From NCBI RefSeq assembly GCF_001696535.1, contig NZ_MBQE01000004.1, positions 248,001 through 312,000 of the forward strand: DNA of 64,000 nucleotides, given 5' to 3'. Positions within the stretch are counted from its first letter, which is position 1. Each line of letters begins with the position of its first letter. Under the pieces are notes generated by a model. That model ran no database searches and had not been told where the DNA came from. It worked only from the letters and a program-made list of their open reading frames with translations. The DNA is from Stappia indica. GTDB lineage: Bacteria; Pseudomonadota; Alphaproteobacteria; Rhizobiales; Stappiaceae. Positions 1 through 8,269 of the stretch are shown here, piece by piece. The position numbers were made by a program, and so were the translations under genes.

Positions 1-1018
1 CGAGCATCGCCTGACCATCGCGCGATTGCTTGCCGCAGCGCCCGAGACGCCGCCGGAGTGCCTCAGCCTGCTTGCCGCCGATCCCGACAGCGAGATTGCC
101 GCCGCGGCTCTGGCCGCCGAGACCGCCTTGCCCGAGACCGATCTCATTGCCCGGGCCGCCAGCGGCGATGCCGCCGTGCACCGGGCCATCGCCGCACGCT
201 CGCAAATGCCGGGGACCGTCGCCGGCGTGCTGCTGCGCCATGCCGATGCGCCGACGCTGAAGGTGCTGCTCGCCCGTCCCGACTGCCCGCCGGATGAGCG
301 CGTTCTGGAACTGCTGTCGGCGCGCGAGGACATGCTGCGCGCATTGGCCGCCGATCTTGCCCGCCGTCACGCCCTGCCGGCGCCGCTGCTTTTCGCCCTG
401 TTCCTCGACCTCGACAGCGCCGGCCGGATGGAGGCGATCGCGGCTGCGGAAGCGCGCGCGCTTGCCGAGCTCGCCCGTCGCGGCGACCCGAAGCTGCTCA
501 ACGTTGCCTTCAAGCCCGCCGTGCTGGAGGCGCTCGTCGAGGCGGCGCTGTCCGGCGGCCTCGCCGTCTTTGCCGCGCGCCTTGCCCATGCGCTGGCGCT
601 GCCGGCGGAAACCGCCGCCCGTATCGTCGACGACCCCGGCGGGGAGGCCCTGGTTCTGGCGCTGCGGGCGCTCGGAACCGGCGACAGCGAAAGCGGCCGC
701 ATTCTGGTTCGGGTGCTCGGCCAGACGGCCGCGCTGGAGCACCTGCGCGGCCTCGTCGCCCTGCACGACCGGGTCACCCCGCGTGCCGCGATGCTGGTGA
801 TGGAGGGGCTGCATGCCGGCCCGGCCAGCGCCGTGGAGCAACTGGCCACGGCCCGCGAGGAGGCGCCGCGCGCCGCGCTCGCCCGCGCGCGCGGGGCAGG
901 GCTCGTCTCGCCTTATGGCGGCGTGTCCCATGCCGAGCGCCGCGACGCACAGGCCGGGCGCGCCTCGACGCCGTCCACCACTCCGGCGGCGGCACCCTCG
1001 CGCCGCGATGCCGGCTGA
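1..1018 (+). CDS. DUF2336-like protein, 5' end cut by window
   Basis: The frame is open to the left edge, so the true start lies outside the window; at least 338 residues are visible. The protein is Ala/Leu-rich and built from short helical units with a HEAT-like look (recurring patterns such as LLAADPDSEIAAAAL and LLARPDCPPDERVLELL), which is what DUF2336 proteins of alphaproteobacteria look like. The last 60 residues are Ala/Arg/Pro-rich and probably disordered. There is no signal peptide in the visible part and no catalytic motif. The next gene starts 133 bp downstream, so it is probably a separate unit. DUF2336 has no established function. The family call is from composition and pattern and is moderately sure. 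Confidence 0.6.
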   Translation, partial: EHRLTIARLLAAAPETPPECLSLLAADPDSEIAAAALAAETALPETDLIARAASGDAAVHRAIAARSQMPGTVAGVLLRHADAPTLKVLLARPDCPPDERVLELLSAREDMLRALAADLARRHALPAPLLFALFLDLDSAGRMEAIAAAEARALAELARRGDPKLLNVAFKPAVLEALVEAALSGGLAVFAARLAHALALPAETAARIVDDPGGEALVLALRALGTGDSESGRILVRVLGQTAALEHLRGLVALHDRVTPRAAMLVMEGLHAGPASAVEQLATAREEAPRAALARARGAGLVSPYGGVSHAERRDAQAGRASTPSTTPAAAPSRRDAG

Positions 1019-1151
1019 CGGCCGGCTGGCCCCCGTAAAAAATCCTGAGCGTCTGGGCCGGGGCACAAGAAACTGTTACATGCGCCTGCTATGGCCCCTG
1101 ATCGCGCCCGTTCGCGACGAACGGGACACCACGCCATTCACGGGGTTTCGC

Positions 1152-2132
1152 ATGATCAAGACCAAGCTGCTCGCAGCCCTCATGACGGTTTCGCTCGCAA
1201 CGCCGGCCTTCGCCGAGTTGTCCGGCAAGCTGGTGCTGTACACCTCCCAGCCCAATGCAGATGCGCAGCAGACCGTCGATGCCTTCAAGGCCAAGCATCC
1301 CGGCCTCGAGATCGAGTGGGTTCGCGACGGCACGTCCAAGGTGATGGCCAAGCTGCAGGCCGAGTTCGCCGCCGGCGACCCGCAGCCGGACCTGCTGCTG
1401 ATTGCCGACACGGTGACCATGGAGAGCCTGAAGAAGGAAGGCCGCCTGCTCGCCCACGAGGGCGCGGACGTCTCCGCCTACGATCCGGCGATCATGGACA
1501 AGGACCGCACCTACTTCTCCACCAAGCTGATCACCACCGGCATCGTCTACAACACCGGCGCCTCGATGGTTCCCGGGTCCTACAAGGACCTCCTGAAGCC
1601 GGAGGCCAAGGACAGCTTCGCGATGCCCTCGCCGCTGACTTCGGGCGCGGCGACCATCCACATGATCTCGGTGACCAGCCATCCGGATCTCGGCTGGGCC
1701 TTCTACGAAGGGCTGTCGGAGCAGGGCGCGCTGGCCCAGGGCGGCAATGGCGGCGTCTACAAGGCAGTTGCCGGCGGCGAGAAGCTCTACGGCTTCCTGG
1801 TCGACTTCATGGCGATCCGCGGCGCCGCCGAGGGCGCGCCGGTGGCCTTCGTCTTCCCGGAAGAGGGCGTCTCTGCCGTCACCGAGCCGGTCGCGATCCT
1901 CAAGACTGCGAAGAATGTCGAGGCCGCCAAGGCCTTCGTCGATTTCCTGATCTCGGAAGAGGGCCAGGCCCTTGCCGCCTCGCAGGGCTACCTGCCGGCG
2001 CATCCGGGCGTGCCCGCGCCGGAGGGCTTCCCCTCCCGCGACAAGATCAAGCTGCTGAACTTCGATCCGGCTGCCGCGCTCGAGGGCGATGCCGCCAACA
2101 AGATGAAGTTCGAAGAGATCTTCGGCGGGTAA
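1152..2132 (+). CDS. ABC transporter periplasmic binding protein, iron(III)/phosphonate type
   Basis: A 326-aa periplasmic solute-binding protein. Residues 1-21 are a clear Sec signal peptide (MIKTKLLAALMTVSLATPAFA, cleavage after AFA). The mature protein opens with KLVLYTSQPNADAQQTVDAF, the typical start of the FbpA/AfuA-like class that binds ferric iron, also shared by 2-aminoethylphosphonate and other small-anion binders. It ends with the usual AKAFVDFLISEEGQALA segment. The frame is open further upstream, but only the ATG at 1152 gives a signal peptide. The fused permease begins 7 bp after the stop, so the two form an operon. The substrate cannot be fixed from sequence alone: iron and aminoethylphosphonate are both possible. 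Confidence 0.85.
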   Translation: MIKTKLLAALMTVSLATPAFAELSGKLVLYTSQPNADAQQTVDAFKAKHPGLEIEWVRDGTSKVMAKLQAEFAAGDPQPDLLLIADTVTMESLKKEGRLLAHEGADVSAYDPAIMDKDRTYFSTKLITTGIVYNTGASMVPGSYKDLLKPEAKDSFAMPSPLTSGAATIHMISVTSHPDLGWAFYEGLSEQGALAQGGNGGVYKAVAGGEKLYGFLVDFMAIRGAAEGAPVAFVFPEEGVSAVTEPVAILKTAKNVEAAKAFVDFLISEEGQALAASQGYLPAHPGVPAPEGFPSRDKIKLLNFDPAAALEGDAANKMKFEEIFGG

Positions 2133-2139
2133 TCGAGGC

Positions 2140-3855
2140 TTGCGCAGTCCGTCCGCCTTCACGATTGCCGGCGGCGAGGGGTTCTCCCTCGCCGCCGTCG
2201 CCTTTCTGGTCACGCTGCTGTGCGGCGTGCCGCTGGCGTTGCTCTTCGCCATCGGCCTGACCAGCGAGGGTGGGCTGTCGCTCGGTCCCCTTGCCGAGAC
2301 GCTTGCCTCCCGCTCCGTGCAGCGGGCGCTGTGGAACTCGCTGGAGAGCAGCTTGCTCTCCGCCTGCCTTGCCACCGTGCTCGGCACCGTGCTGGCGCTG
2401 GCTCTCGGGCTGACCAACGTGCGGGCCAAGGCGCCGTTGGTCTTCCTTATCCTGCTGCCGATGATGATCCCGCCGCATGTGACGGCGATCGCCTGGAGCC
2501 AGGCGTTGGGGCCCGCATCCCCGGTGCTCCAGACGCTGGGGCTGGCGCCGGCGGCCGGCGCGCCGCATCCGGTCTACTCGCTGACCGGCCTCGTCGCGCT
2601 GCTCTCGTTCCAGCACATGCCCATCGTCTTCCTGGTGGTGCGGGCGGGCCTGCGCGCCTTTCCGCGCGAGCTCAGCGATGCCGCCCGCGTCTCCGGCGCC
2701 CGTACCCCGCGGCTGTTGTGGCGAATCACGCTGCCGCTGCTGGCGCCCTCGCTCCTGGCCGGGTTTGTGCTCGCCTTCGTCAGCGCGCTCGGCAATTTCG
2801 GCATCAATGCGCTGGTCGGCATTCCCGCCCGCTACACCACGTTGCCGGTGCTGATCTGGCGGCGTCTGGCCGGCTACGGCCCCTCGGTGATCGGCGATGT
2901 CGCGCTGATTTCCATGCTGCTCGGCATCGTCACCCTCGGCCTCGTCGCGATCCAGGTTCTGCTGCAGCGGCGCATGCGCAACGCACTCGTCGGACTGCCG
3001 CAACAGCCGCTGGCCGTCGATCTGGGCCGTGCCCGTCTTTCCGTCGAGGCGACCGTCTGGATGCTGCTGGCGGCCACCTTGCTGCTGCCGGCGCTGTCGC
3101 TCTTCGCCACCTCGTTGATGCGCACCTACGGCCTGCCGCTGGTCGCAAGCAGCCTGACGCTGGAGAACTACGCGGAGATCCTGTTCCGTCAGGCGGTAAC
3201 GCTCCGCGCCTTCGCCAATTCGACGATAGCGGCCGCGCTGGCCGCGCTGTTGATCGCCGGCCTGTCGATCCTGCTCGGCTATTTCCTGGCCATGCGCCGG
3301 GGCATGGCGCGCCGGCTGGCCGGACTGGTCGCGGCCCAGGCCGATGTCGCCTACGCGGTGCCGGGCCTCGTCATGTCCATCGCCTTCATCCTGATGTTCC
3401 TGCGTCCGCTGCCGGTGCTCGGCGTCAGCCTCTACGGCACGATGGCGATTATCCTGCTGGCCTATGTGGCGGTGTTCCTGGCCATCGGGCTGAACTCGGT
3501 GATGGCCGCCTACATGCAGGTGGATGCGAGCCTCGACGATGCGGCGCGGGTTTCGGGCGCCGGCTTCTTCCGCCGCCTGACGCGGGTGCACGCACCGCTG
3601 GTCGCGCCGGCGGCTGCCTCCGGCGCGATCCTCGTCTTCCTCACCTCCTACAACGAGGTGACGGTCTCCGCGCTGTTGTGGTCGAGCGGCAACGAGACGA
3701 TCGGCACGACGATCTTCAACTACGAGGATGGCGGCTACACGACGCTTGCCGCCGCCATGTCGAGCGTGACCGTGGTCGCGACCGTGCTGGTGATGCTGGC
3801 GGTCAACGCACTCGCCCGCCACGTGCCGGCAGGCGCCATTCCCTGGAAGGACTGA
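2140..3855 (+). CDS. ABC transporter permease, two fused MetI-type domains (FbpB-like)
   Basis: A 571-aa inner-membrane protein with about twelve hydrophobic segments arranged as two similar halves, as in FbpB/AfuB-type permeases and the fused permeases of aminoethylphosphonate importers. Each half carries an EAA-like loop that docks on the ATPase: ELSDAARVSGARTPRLLWRI near residue 185 and ASLDDAARVSGAGFFRRLTR near residue 470. The start is TTG, 7 bp after the binding-protein stop; no ATG lies nearby in frame. It should form the channel for the preceding binding protein. Unusually no ATPase gene follows: the strand switches 8 bp after the stop, so the energising subunit must be encoded elsewhere. 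Confidence 0.88.
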   Translation: MRSPSAFTIAGGEGFSLAAVAFLVTLLCGVPLALLFAIGLTSEGGLSLGPLAETLASRSVQRALWNSLESSLLSACLATVLGTVLALALGLTNVRAKAPLVFLILLPMMIPPHVTAIAWSQALGPASPVLQTLGLAPAAGAPHPVYSLTGLVALLSFQHMPIVFLVVRAGLRAFPRELSDAARVSGARTPRLLWRITLPLLAPSLLAGFVLAFVSALGNFGINALVGIPARYTTLPVLIWRRLAGYGPSVIGDVALISMLLGIVTLGLVAIQVLLQRRMRNALVGLPQQPLAVDLGRARLSVEATVWMLLAATLLLPALSLFATSLMRTYGLPLVASSLTLENYAEILFRQAVTLRAFANSTIAAALAALLIAGLSILLGYFLAMRRGMARRLAGLVAAQADVAYAVPGLVMSIAFILMFLRPLPVLGVSLYGTMAIILLAYVAVFLAIGLNSVMAAYMQVDASLDDAARVSGAGFFRRLTRVHAPLVAPAAASGAILVFLTSYNEVTVSALLWSSGNETIGTTIFNYEDGGYTTLAAAMSSVTVVATVLVMLAVNALARHVPAGAIPWKD

Positions 3856-3862
3856 GGCAGGA

Positions 3863-4135
3863 CTATTGCGGAGGTAGCGAGCCGCCGGCCTGCGCTTCGG
3901 CAAGAGCTGCGCCGAGCGCGCGTGCCTGTCTCAGCGCCAGCAGCCGGTTCGGGTCATGGGCCCAGGAACCGGCAAGGCCGAGCTGCCGCTCCGCCGCTGC
4001 TGCCCGCTCCAGCCAGCGGATCTCGTCGGCGGGAGATATCCCCGCCGGCACGCCGAGCCGCGCGGTCACCCTCGCATGGATGCCCGAAAGCGGGATATCC
4101 CCGTCGCCGCCACTGCCTGTATATTTAGTCCCCAT
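3863..4135 (-). CDS. small hypothetical protein
   Basis: A 90-aa frame convergent with the permease (7 bp between stops). The N-terminal 20 residues are Gly-rich and low-complexity; the rest (from PLSGIHARV to AALAEAQ) reads as amphipathic helix with mixed charge and looks like real coding sequence, unlike the Arg/Pro-rich shadow frames around it. Start codons at 4135 and 4159 are both possible; neither has a strong ribosome site. I do not recognise the family. It could be an accessory gene of the DUF1491 gene lying upstream on the same strand, or a chance frame. Confidence 0.45.
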   Translation of the reverse strand: MGTKYTGSGGDGDIPLSGIHARVTARLGVPAGISPADEIRWLERAAAAERQLGLAGSWAHDPNRLLALRQARALGAALAEAQAGGSLPPQ

Positions 4136-4210
4136 CGGCCCCGCTCTCGTCGTTCGCAAGCCACTATGCGGTCGGCGGGCCGGGGCGGGGATAGAGTTCG
4201 GCGGCAGGGG

Positions 4211-4277
4211 CCGCGGGAAGAGATCGGCGGGAAGGGATCGGCGGGAAGGGATCAGCGGGAAGGGATCGGCGCTCAGT
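4211..4277. repeat. 14-bp tandem repeat, about four units
   Basis: Three near-perfect copies of GATCGGCGGGAAGG begin at 4222, 4236 and 4250 (the third has one change, GATCAGCGGG), with a partial fourth at 4264 that runs into the stop codon of the DUF1491 gene and a partial unit before the first. The array lies just beyond the 3' end of that gene. Confidence 0.85.
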
Positions 4278-4614
4278 CCGGTGCGACGTCCCAGAAGGTG
4301 CGGCCCTCGCGGTCCTCGATCTCGACCACCCAGATGTCCGGGTCCATGCGCCGTTCGGAGGCGAGCCGCGCCTCGACCTTTTCCCGCTCCGCGCGCTCGG
4401 CAAGACGCTCGAACAGCCGGTCGCCGACGGGCGCGTCCATGAACAGGCTTTGCGGGGCAGGGCCGTAGAGATCGCAGGTGCCGTCGCGCCGGTCGACCAC
4501 CAGATAGATGGCGCCGGCTTCCTCCGCGCCCCTGGAGATCACGCCGGCCCAGGCGTTCTCGCCGAAGCAGCGACGGATCAGGGCCGAGACCCAGAAACCG
4601 GAAGTCAGGCGCAT
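4273..4614 (-). CDS. DUF1491 family protein
   Basis: A 113-aa protein starting MRLTSGFWVSALIRRC and containing AGVISRGAEEAGAIYLVVDR and a C-terminal DPDIWVVEIEDREGRTFWDV, the features of the DUF1491 family, common in Hyphomicrobiales and Rhodobacterales and near this length. The function is unknown; it is cytosolic with no membrane segment. The frame is open further upstream, but the extension is Arg/Pro/Ser-rich shadow of the peptidoglycan-binding gene, so the ATG at 4614 is preferred. It lies 52 bp downstream of that gene on the same strand and is probably co-transcribed with it. The stop codon is embedded in a 14-bp tandem repeat. Confidence 0.85.
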   Translation of the reverse strand: MRLTSGFWVSALIRRCFGENAWAGVISRGAEEAGAIYLVVDRRDGTCDLYGPAPQSLFMDAPVGDRLFERLAERAEREKVEARLASERRMDPDIWVVEIEDREGRTFWDVAPD

Positions 4615-4666
4615 GGCAGTCCTTTCGCGGGGCGCAGCCGGGCGGTCAGCCCGGCCCGCCCTGGCC

Positions 4667-5605
4667 TTACAGCGGCCGGCCGAGCACCTTTTCCACCTCC
4701 TGCTCGACCATCGGGCCGAGCGCGCCGGTGATGGCGAGGCCCCGGTCGAGCTCGAACCGGCGGATGGCATTGGCGGTCTGTTCGCCGGCGAATCCGTCGA
4801 CGCTGATCGGACCATAGCCCATTTCCGACAGCGCCGCCTGCAACCGGGCAATGCGGGCGCGGTCGCCGCTGAGCGCATTGCTGCCGACCGAGGCGGGCGG
4901 CACGGGGCCGGCATTTACCGGCGCGGAGACGGTTTGTGCGCGGGGTGCGGAAGGGCTGGGTACCGGCGGCGTGACGCGGGTGGTGCGCACCGAGCCCGTC
5001 GACGGGTTCGAGGCGCTGGACGCGGCCGGCGAAGGCTGACCCGAGGACGAGTGACCGGGTGCCGTCTGGGGAGGCAGCGGGGGCAGGGGCGGAAGGTTGT
5101 CCACGTCCGCACCGGTGTCCATGGCAAGGCGGGCCAGCAGCGCGGTATCGATATCGCCCGTCTCGGGCAGGCCGCGCGCGCGCTGGTAGGCGCGCACGCC
5201 GCGCTCCGTCGCCGGGCCGTTCAGTCCGTCGAGCAGGCCGCCATACATGCCGAGGCGCCGCAGCTCCACCTGGATGTCGCGAACCAGCCGCTGGCGCTCC
5301 AGCTGCGCCTCGGTGACCACCGGCGCGGCCGGCGCGCTGACCGGGGCTTCGCGGGTGGCGAAGAAGGGCGCCGGGTGGCGGCCGGACTGGAAGACGAGAG
5401 CGTTGGCGATGATCAGCCCGCCCGTCAGCGCCATGACCAGCCAGCCGCCGGCGGCGACCGGATTGTCGAGCGCGACGGCGCCCAGGCCCTGGGACGCAGG
5501 ACGCGCCGGCGGCAGCGGTTCGTGCCGTCGTCCGCGCCGGGCGGCGGGAGCGGGCTGGTTTCGGGGCGAACGGCTCATTCTCTCAGTCTTCTTCCTGGCG
5601 CTCAT
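4667..5605 (-). CDS. peptidoglycan-binding domain protein, membrane-anchored
   Basis: A 312-aa protein with a basic N-terminus, one membrane segment near residues 50-72 (GGWLVMALTGGLIIANALVF), then two PG_binding_1-type units: VRDIQVELRRLGMYGGLLDGLNGPATERGVRAYQRARGL (split by text only) near 108-146 and the matching LQAALSEMGYGPISVDGFAG unit near 258-297. A long Pro/Ser/Ala linker joins them. It is therefore an inner-membrane protein with a periplasmic part that should touch peptidoglycan; no catalytic domain is present. Its ATG overlaps the stop of the upstream kinase (ATGA), so the two are translationally coupled. A second in-frame ATG at 5578 is an alternative start. Confidence 0.85.
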   Translation of the reverse strand: MSARKKTERMSRSPRNQPAPAARRGRRHEPLPPARPASQGLGAVALDNPVAAGGWLVMALTGGLIIANALVFQSGRHPAPFFATREAPVSAPAAPVVTEAQLERQRLVRDIQVELRRLGMYGGLLDGLNGPATERGVRAYQRARGLPETGDIDTALLARLAMDTGADVDNLPPLPPLPPQTAPGHSSSGQPSPAASSASNPSTGSVRTTRVTPPVPSPSAPRAQTVSAPVNAGPVPPASVGSNALSGDRARIARLQAALSEMGYGPISVDGFAGEQTANAIRRFELDRGLAITGALGPMVEQEVEKVLGRPL

Positions 5606-7449
5606 GCGCTGCGCTTGATGTCATGTCCCGTGCTGCGGACGGCCTCCCTCCGGGGCGCCGCAAGTCTGTGCGAAAGTGTCGGCCGCGGAGCGGATATCCC
5701 CGCCTCGGCGGGCAGCGAGGGCAGGGCGACACTGACGCAGGTGCCTTCCCCCTCGCGGCTGTCCAGCGTCATGCGGCCGCCGCTCAAGGTGGTCAGGCCC
5801 TTGACCACGGCAAGGCCGAGGCCGGCGCCGTCATGCAGCCTTGCAAAGCCGGAGCTGGCCTGCACGAAGGGCTCCGTCACCCGCTCGTGGTCGGCCGGCG
5901 CGATGCCGATGCCGCTGTCGCGCACGCCGAAGACGAAGCCCTGCGGCTCGCAGCGGGCAAACAGCACGACGCGGCCGCCCTCCGGCGTGAATTTCAGTGC
6001 ATTCGACAGCAGGTTCAACGCGATCTGGCGGCAGGCGCGCGGATCCGCGCTGACCTCGCCGAGCGACAGCGGCAGGTCGGCCGTCAGGCGCAGGCCGAGG
6101 CGCGCGGCCTCCGGCTCCATCATCCGGCGGCAGCTCTCGAGGCAGGTTCGCAGATCGAAGCGCTCGGCGGCGATGTCGAAATGGCCGGTCTCGATTCGCG
6201 CCATGTTGAGCATGTCGTTGACCAACTGCAGCAGATGGCTGCCCGACTGGTGGATGGTGCCAGCATAGTCGCGCACCCGCTGCGGATCGAAGGCGGCGGC
6301 GTTCGGCATGTCCCCGCGCAGGATGTCGGAGAACCCGAGGATCGCGTTGAGCGGCGTCCGCAATTCGTGGCTGACGGTCGCCAGGAAGCGGGAATGCGCG
6401 TCGCGCGCCTTCTCCGCCTCGGCGAGCGCCCGGTCGCGTTCCGTTGCAAGGGTCGTCTCGGCCGTGACGTCGCGCAGCACGCTGAAGGTGCCGGCATCGC
6501 TGCCGGGCGCCGGATGCACGGTCAGCTCGGCCGTGATGTAGCCCGGACGGCCGGCCTCGCCCGGCTGGTTTTCACCGCGGCGAAGGCGCAGGCGCAGGCT
6601 CTGGACCGCCCCATCCGAAGCAGCATCGCTGAGCGCCTTGAGATAGGCGGGACGGTCGCCGACATGGACGCGGGCGAACAGCCCGTCGCCGGTCAATTCC
6701 CGCGCGGCAGCGGACGGATGCCCGAGGCCCAGGATGCGTGCGGCCGCCTCGCCGGCCTCCTCGACGCGCCCACTGGGCCCGTGCCGCAGCACGGCTTCGC
6801 CGGCCAGCCGCGCGGCAAGGCCGGCGCGTGCCTCGCGCAGGACAAGGTCGCTCTCGCGGCGCCGGTTGGTCGCAGTGACGCGCAGCGCCAGCAGGCCGGC
6901 ATGCAGCACGGCAAGCGTCGCAGCCAGCAGCGGAACCGGCAGGAAACCACCGATCGGCGCGGCCGCGGCAGCCAGGGTCCATCCGGCAAGGGCAGGGCCG
7001 ACGGCCATCGCCAGCGTCACCGCGACGACGAGGACAATGCCGCGCCGGCGGCCGGCGAGCGCCGCTTCGACAGGGGCGAGCACCAGCAGCGGCAGCACGG
7101 GCGAGGAAAGCCCGCCGGTCAGCGCGGTAAGCACGCCGAAGCTCACCGCGAAGAGCAGCGCCGAGGCGATCTGTCCCCGCGCGAGCTCGCCGGTGCGCGA
7201 GACATACATGGCGAGCGGCAGATGCGCGGTCAGCCAGCCGAGAATCAACGCCACCGCAAGGGTGGTGATTCCGTTGAAGGCGAGCATCAGGGGAAGCAGG
7301 GCGAGCGCCAGCGCGCCGCAGGCGAGATGGCCGCGGATGAAGGCGCCGTGGCTGGCGCGAGCGGCCGTTTCATGGGCCGCATCCGGGTGGACCAGGGCAT
7401 CGACATGGCTTGCCGCAAGCCTCAGCCGATCCTGCAAAACTGGCATCAT
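5602..7449 (-). CDS. multi-pass membrane PAS histidine kinase (DivJ-like architecture)
   Basis: A 615-aa sensor kinase. Five to six membrane helices fill residues 41-190, followed by a PAS-like region (about 205-330), the HisKA box HELRTPLNAILGFSDIL with phospho-acceptor His361, and a HATPase domain with NLLSNALKFTPEGG, DSGIGIAP and GAGLGLAV. There is no receiver domain. A bundle of membrane helices, one PAS and a HisKA domain with this H-box is the layout of the cell-cycle kinase DivJ, but many orphan kinases share it, so the name is not assigned. It heads the minus-strand unit with the peptidoglycan-binding and DUF1491 genes and is divergent from the DUF5330 gene, with an inverted repeat between them. 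Confidence 0.85.
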   Translation of the reverse strand: MMPVLQDRLRLAASHVDALVHPDAAHETAARASHGAFIRGHLACGALALALLPLMLAFNGITTLAVALILGWLTAHLPLAMYVSRTGELARGQIASALLFAVSFGVLTALTGGLSSPVLPLLVLAPVEAALAGRRRGIVLVVAVTLAMAVGPALAGWTLAAAAAPIGGFLPVPLLAATLAVLHAGLLALRVTATNRRRESDLVLREARAGLAARLAGEAVLRHGPSGRVEEAGEAAARILGLGHPSAAARELTGDGLFARVHVGDRPAYLKALSDAASDGAVQSLRLRLRRGENQPGEAGRPGYITAELTVHPAPGSDAGTFSVLRDVTAETTLATERDRALAEAEKARDAHSRFLATVSHELRTPLNAILGFSDILRGDMPNAAAFDPQRVRDYAGTIHQSGSHLLQLVNDMLNMARIETGHFDIAAERFDLRTCLESCRRMMEPEAARLGLRLTADLPLSLGEVSADPRACRQIALNLLSNALKFTPEGGRVVLFARCEPQGFVFGVRDSGIGIAPADHERVTEPFVQASSGFARLHDGAGLGLAVVKGLTTLSGGRMTLDSREGEGTCVSVALPSLPAEAGISAPRPTLSHRLAAPRREAVRSTGHDIKRSA

Positions 7450-7774
7450 TCTTGTCTTTCCGGCGCGTGGCCGTCTGCTCGACCTGTTGTGCCGCGATGG
7501 TCACAGGAACGGCTTAAGGAACCGTGAAACCTCAAGTTTTCGCGGCGCGCCGAAGGGCAGGAAAGGCGCGTGAAACGGCCCTGGGGAAGGCTTGGGAATT
7601 TCGATAAAATTTGAGACGAATTTTGCGAAAACTCGTCTCGAAATTGCGGAAAATTGAGAGCGGCGACTCAACTCGGCGTTGGAGGATGCGTGCTACATTG
7701 CGGGCATAACGGATCCGGCGACCGCCTCGCGGCGACCGGCCCCGAAGCAGAAATGACAGCCAAGGGCGGCAACC
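7450..7774. other. divergent intergenic region with inverted repeat
   Basis: This 325-bp gap separates the kinase (minus) from the DUF5330 gene (plus). It is more AT-rich than its surroundings around 7595-7665 and must hold both promoters. An imperfect 12-bp inverted repeat lies at 7613-7639 (arms GAGACGAATTTT and AAAACTCGTCTC around GCG). No gene or RNA was recognised. Confidence 0.6.
7613..7639. promoter_or_regulatory. inverted repeat, possible operator
   Basis: The arms GAGACGA and TCGTCTC are perfect and extend inward to TTTT/AAAA with one mismatch around a 3-nt centre. It lies midway between two divergent genes in an AT-rich stretch, where an operator would be expected. No run of T follows on either strand in the right place for a terminator. 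The binding protein is unknown. Confidence 0.4.
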
Positions 7775-8269
7775 ATGTTCTTTCTTCTCAGATGCGCATT
7801 CTGGATCGCGCTCGTGCTGCTGATCCTGCCGATCGACACCGGCGAGGACGGCAAGGAGAGCGCCGGCATCAACCCCGTGACCGCGTTCTTCGCGGCCCAG
7901 TCGACCATCAGCGACCTGTCGGGCTTCTGTCAGCGCAACCCGCAGACCTGCGAAACCGGCGGCCAGGCGATCTCGCAGATCGGCGCCAAGGCCAAGGTCA
8001 GTGCGCGGATGATCTATGAATACCTCGACGAGAACGGCGAGCTGACCACCGGCACGACCGGCACGCTGACCGCGACCGACCTCGAGCCGGTCTGGTCGCT
8101 GCCGCAGGGCGGACCGGCGACCACCGCCGAGACGGCCAGTGCTCCGGCGATGCCGGCCGCCGCCGACGCGACCGCCCAGCAGCGCTCGGCCCAGATCGCG
8201 CCGCTCCCGGCGCCCGGCCACGGCCCGGTCCCGCTGCCCCGTCCGAAGGGCGCCGACCGCCCCGCTTGA
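7775..8269 (+). CDS. DUF5330 family protein
   Basis: A 164-aa protein with an N-terminal hydrophobic segment (residues 1-20, FFLLRCAFWIALVLLILP) that is a signal anchor or uncleaved signal peptide. The central NPVTAFFAAQSTISDLSGFCQRNPQTCETG part, quoted here only as its key Cys pair Cys52 and Cys59, marks DUF5330, a family of small envelope proteins in Hyphomicrobiales. The C-terminus is Pro/Ala-rich and probably disordered. The function is unknown; a periplasmic place is inferred from the N-terminus. Start: ATG following a GGCAACC stretch with only a weak ribosome site. Confidence 0.8.
   Translation: MFFLLRCAFWIALVLLILPIDTGEDGKESAGINPVTAFFAAQSTISDLSGFCQRNPQTCETGGQAISQIGAKAKVSARMIYEYLDENGELTTGTTGTLTATDLEPVWSLPQGGPATTAETASAPAMPAAADATAQQRSAQIAPLPAPGHGPVPLPRPKGADRPA

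Noticed and set aside
813-1151. Upstream extension of the iron-type binding protein
   Set aside because: It overlaps the DUF2336-like gene in another frame and would bury the signal peptide.
2047-3903. 618-aa minus-strand frame opposite the permease
   Set aside because: Its product is dominated by Arg, Gln, His and Gly with no domain; it is the shadow of a real permease with two EAA loops.
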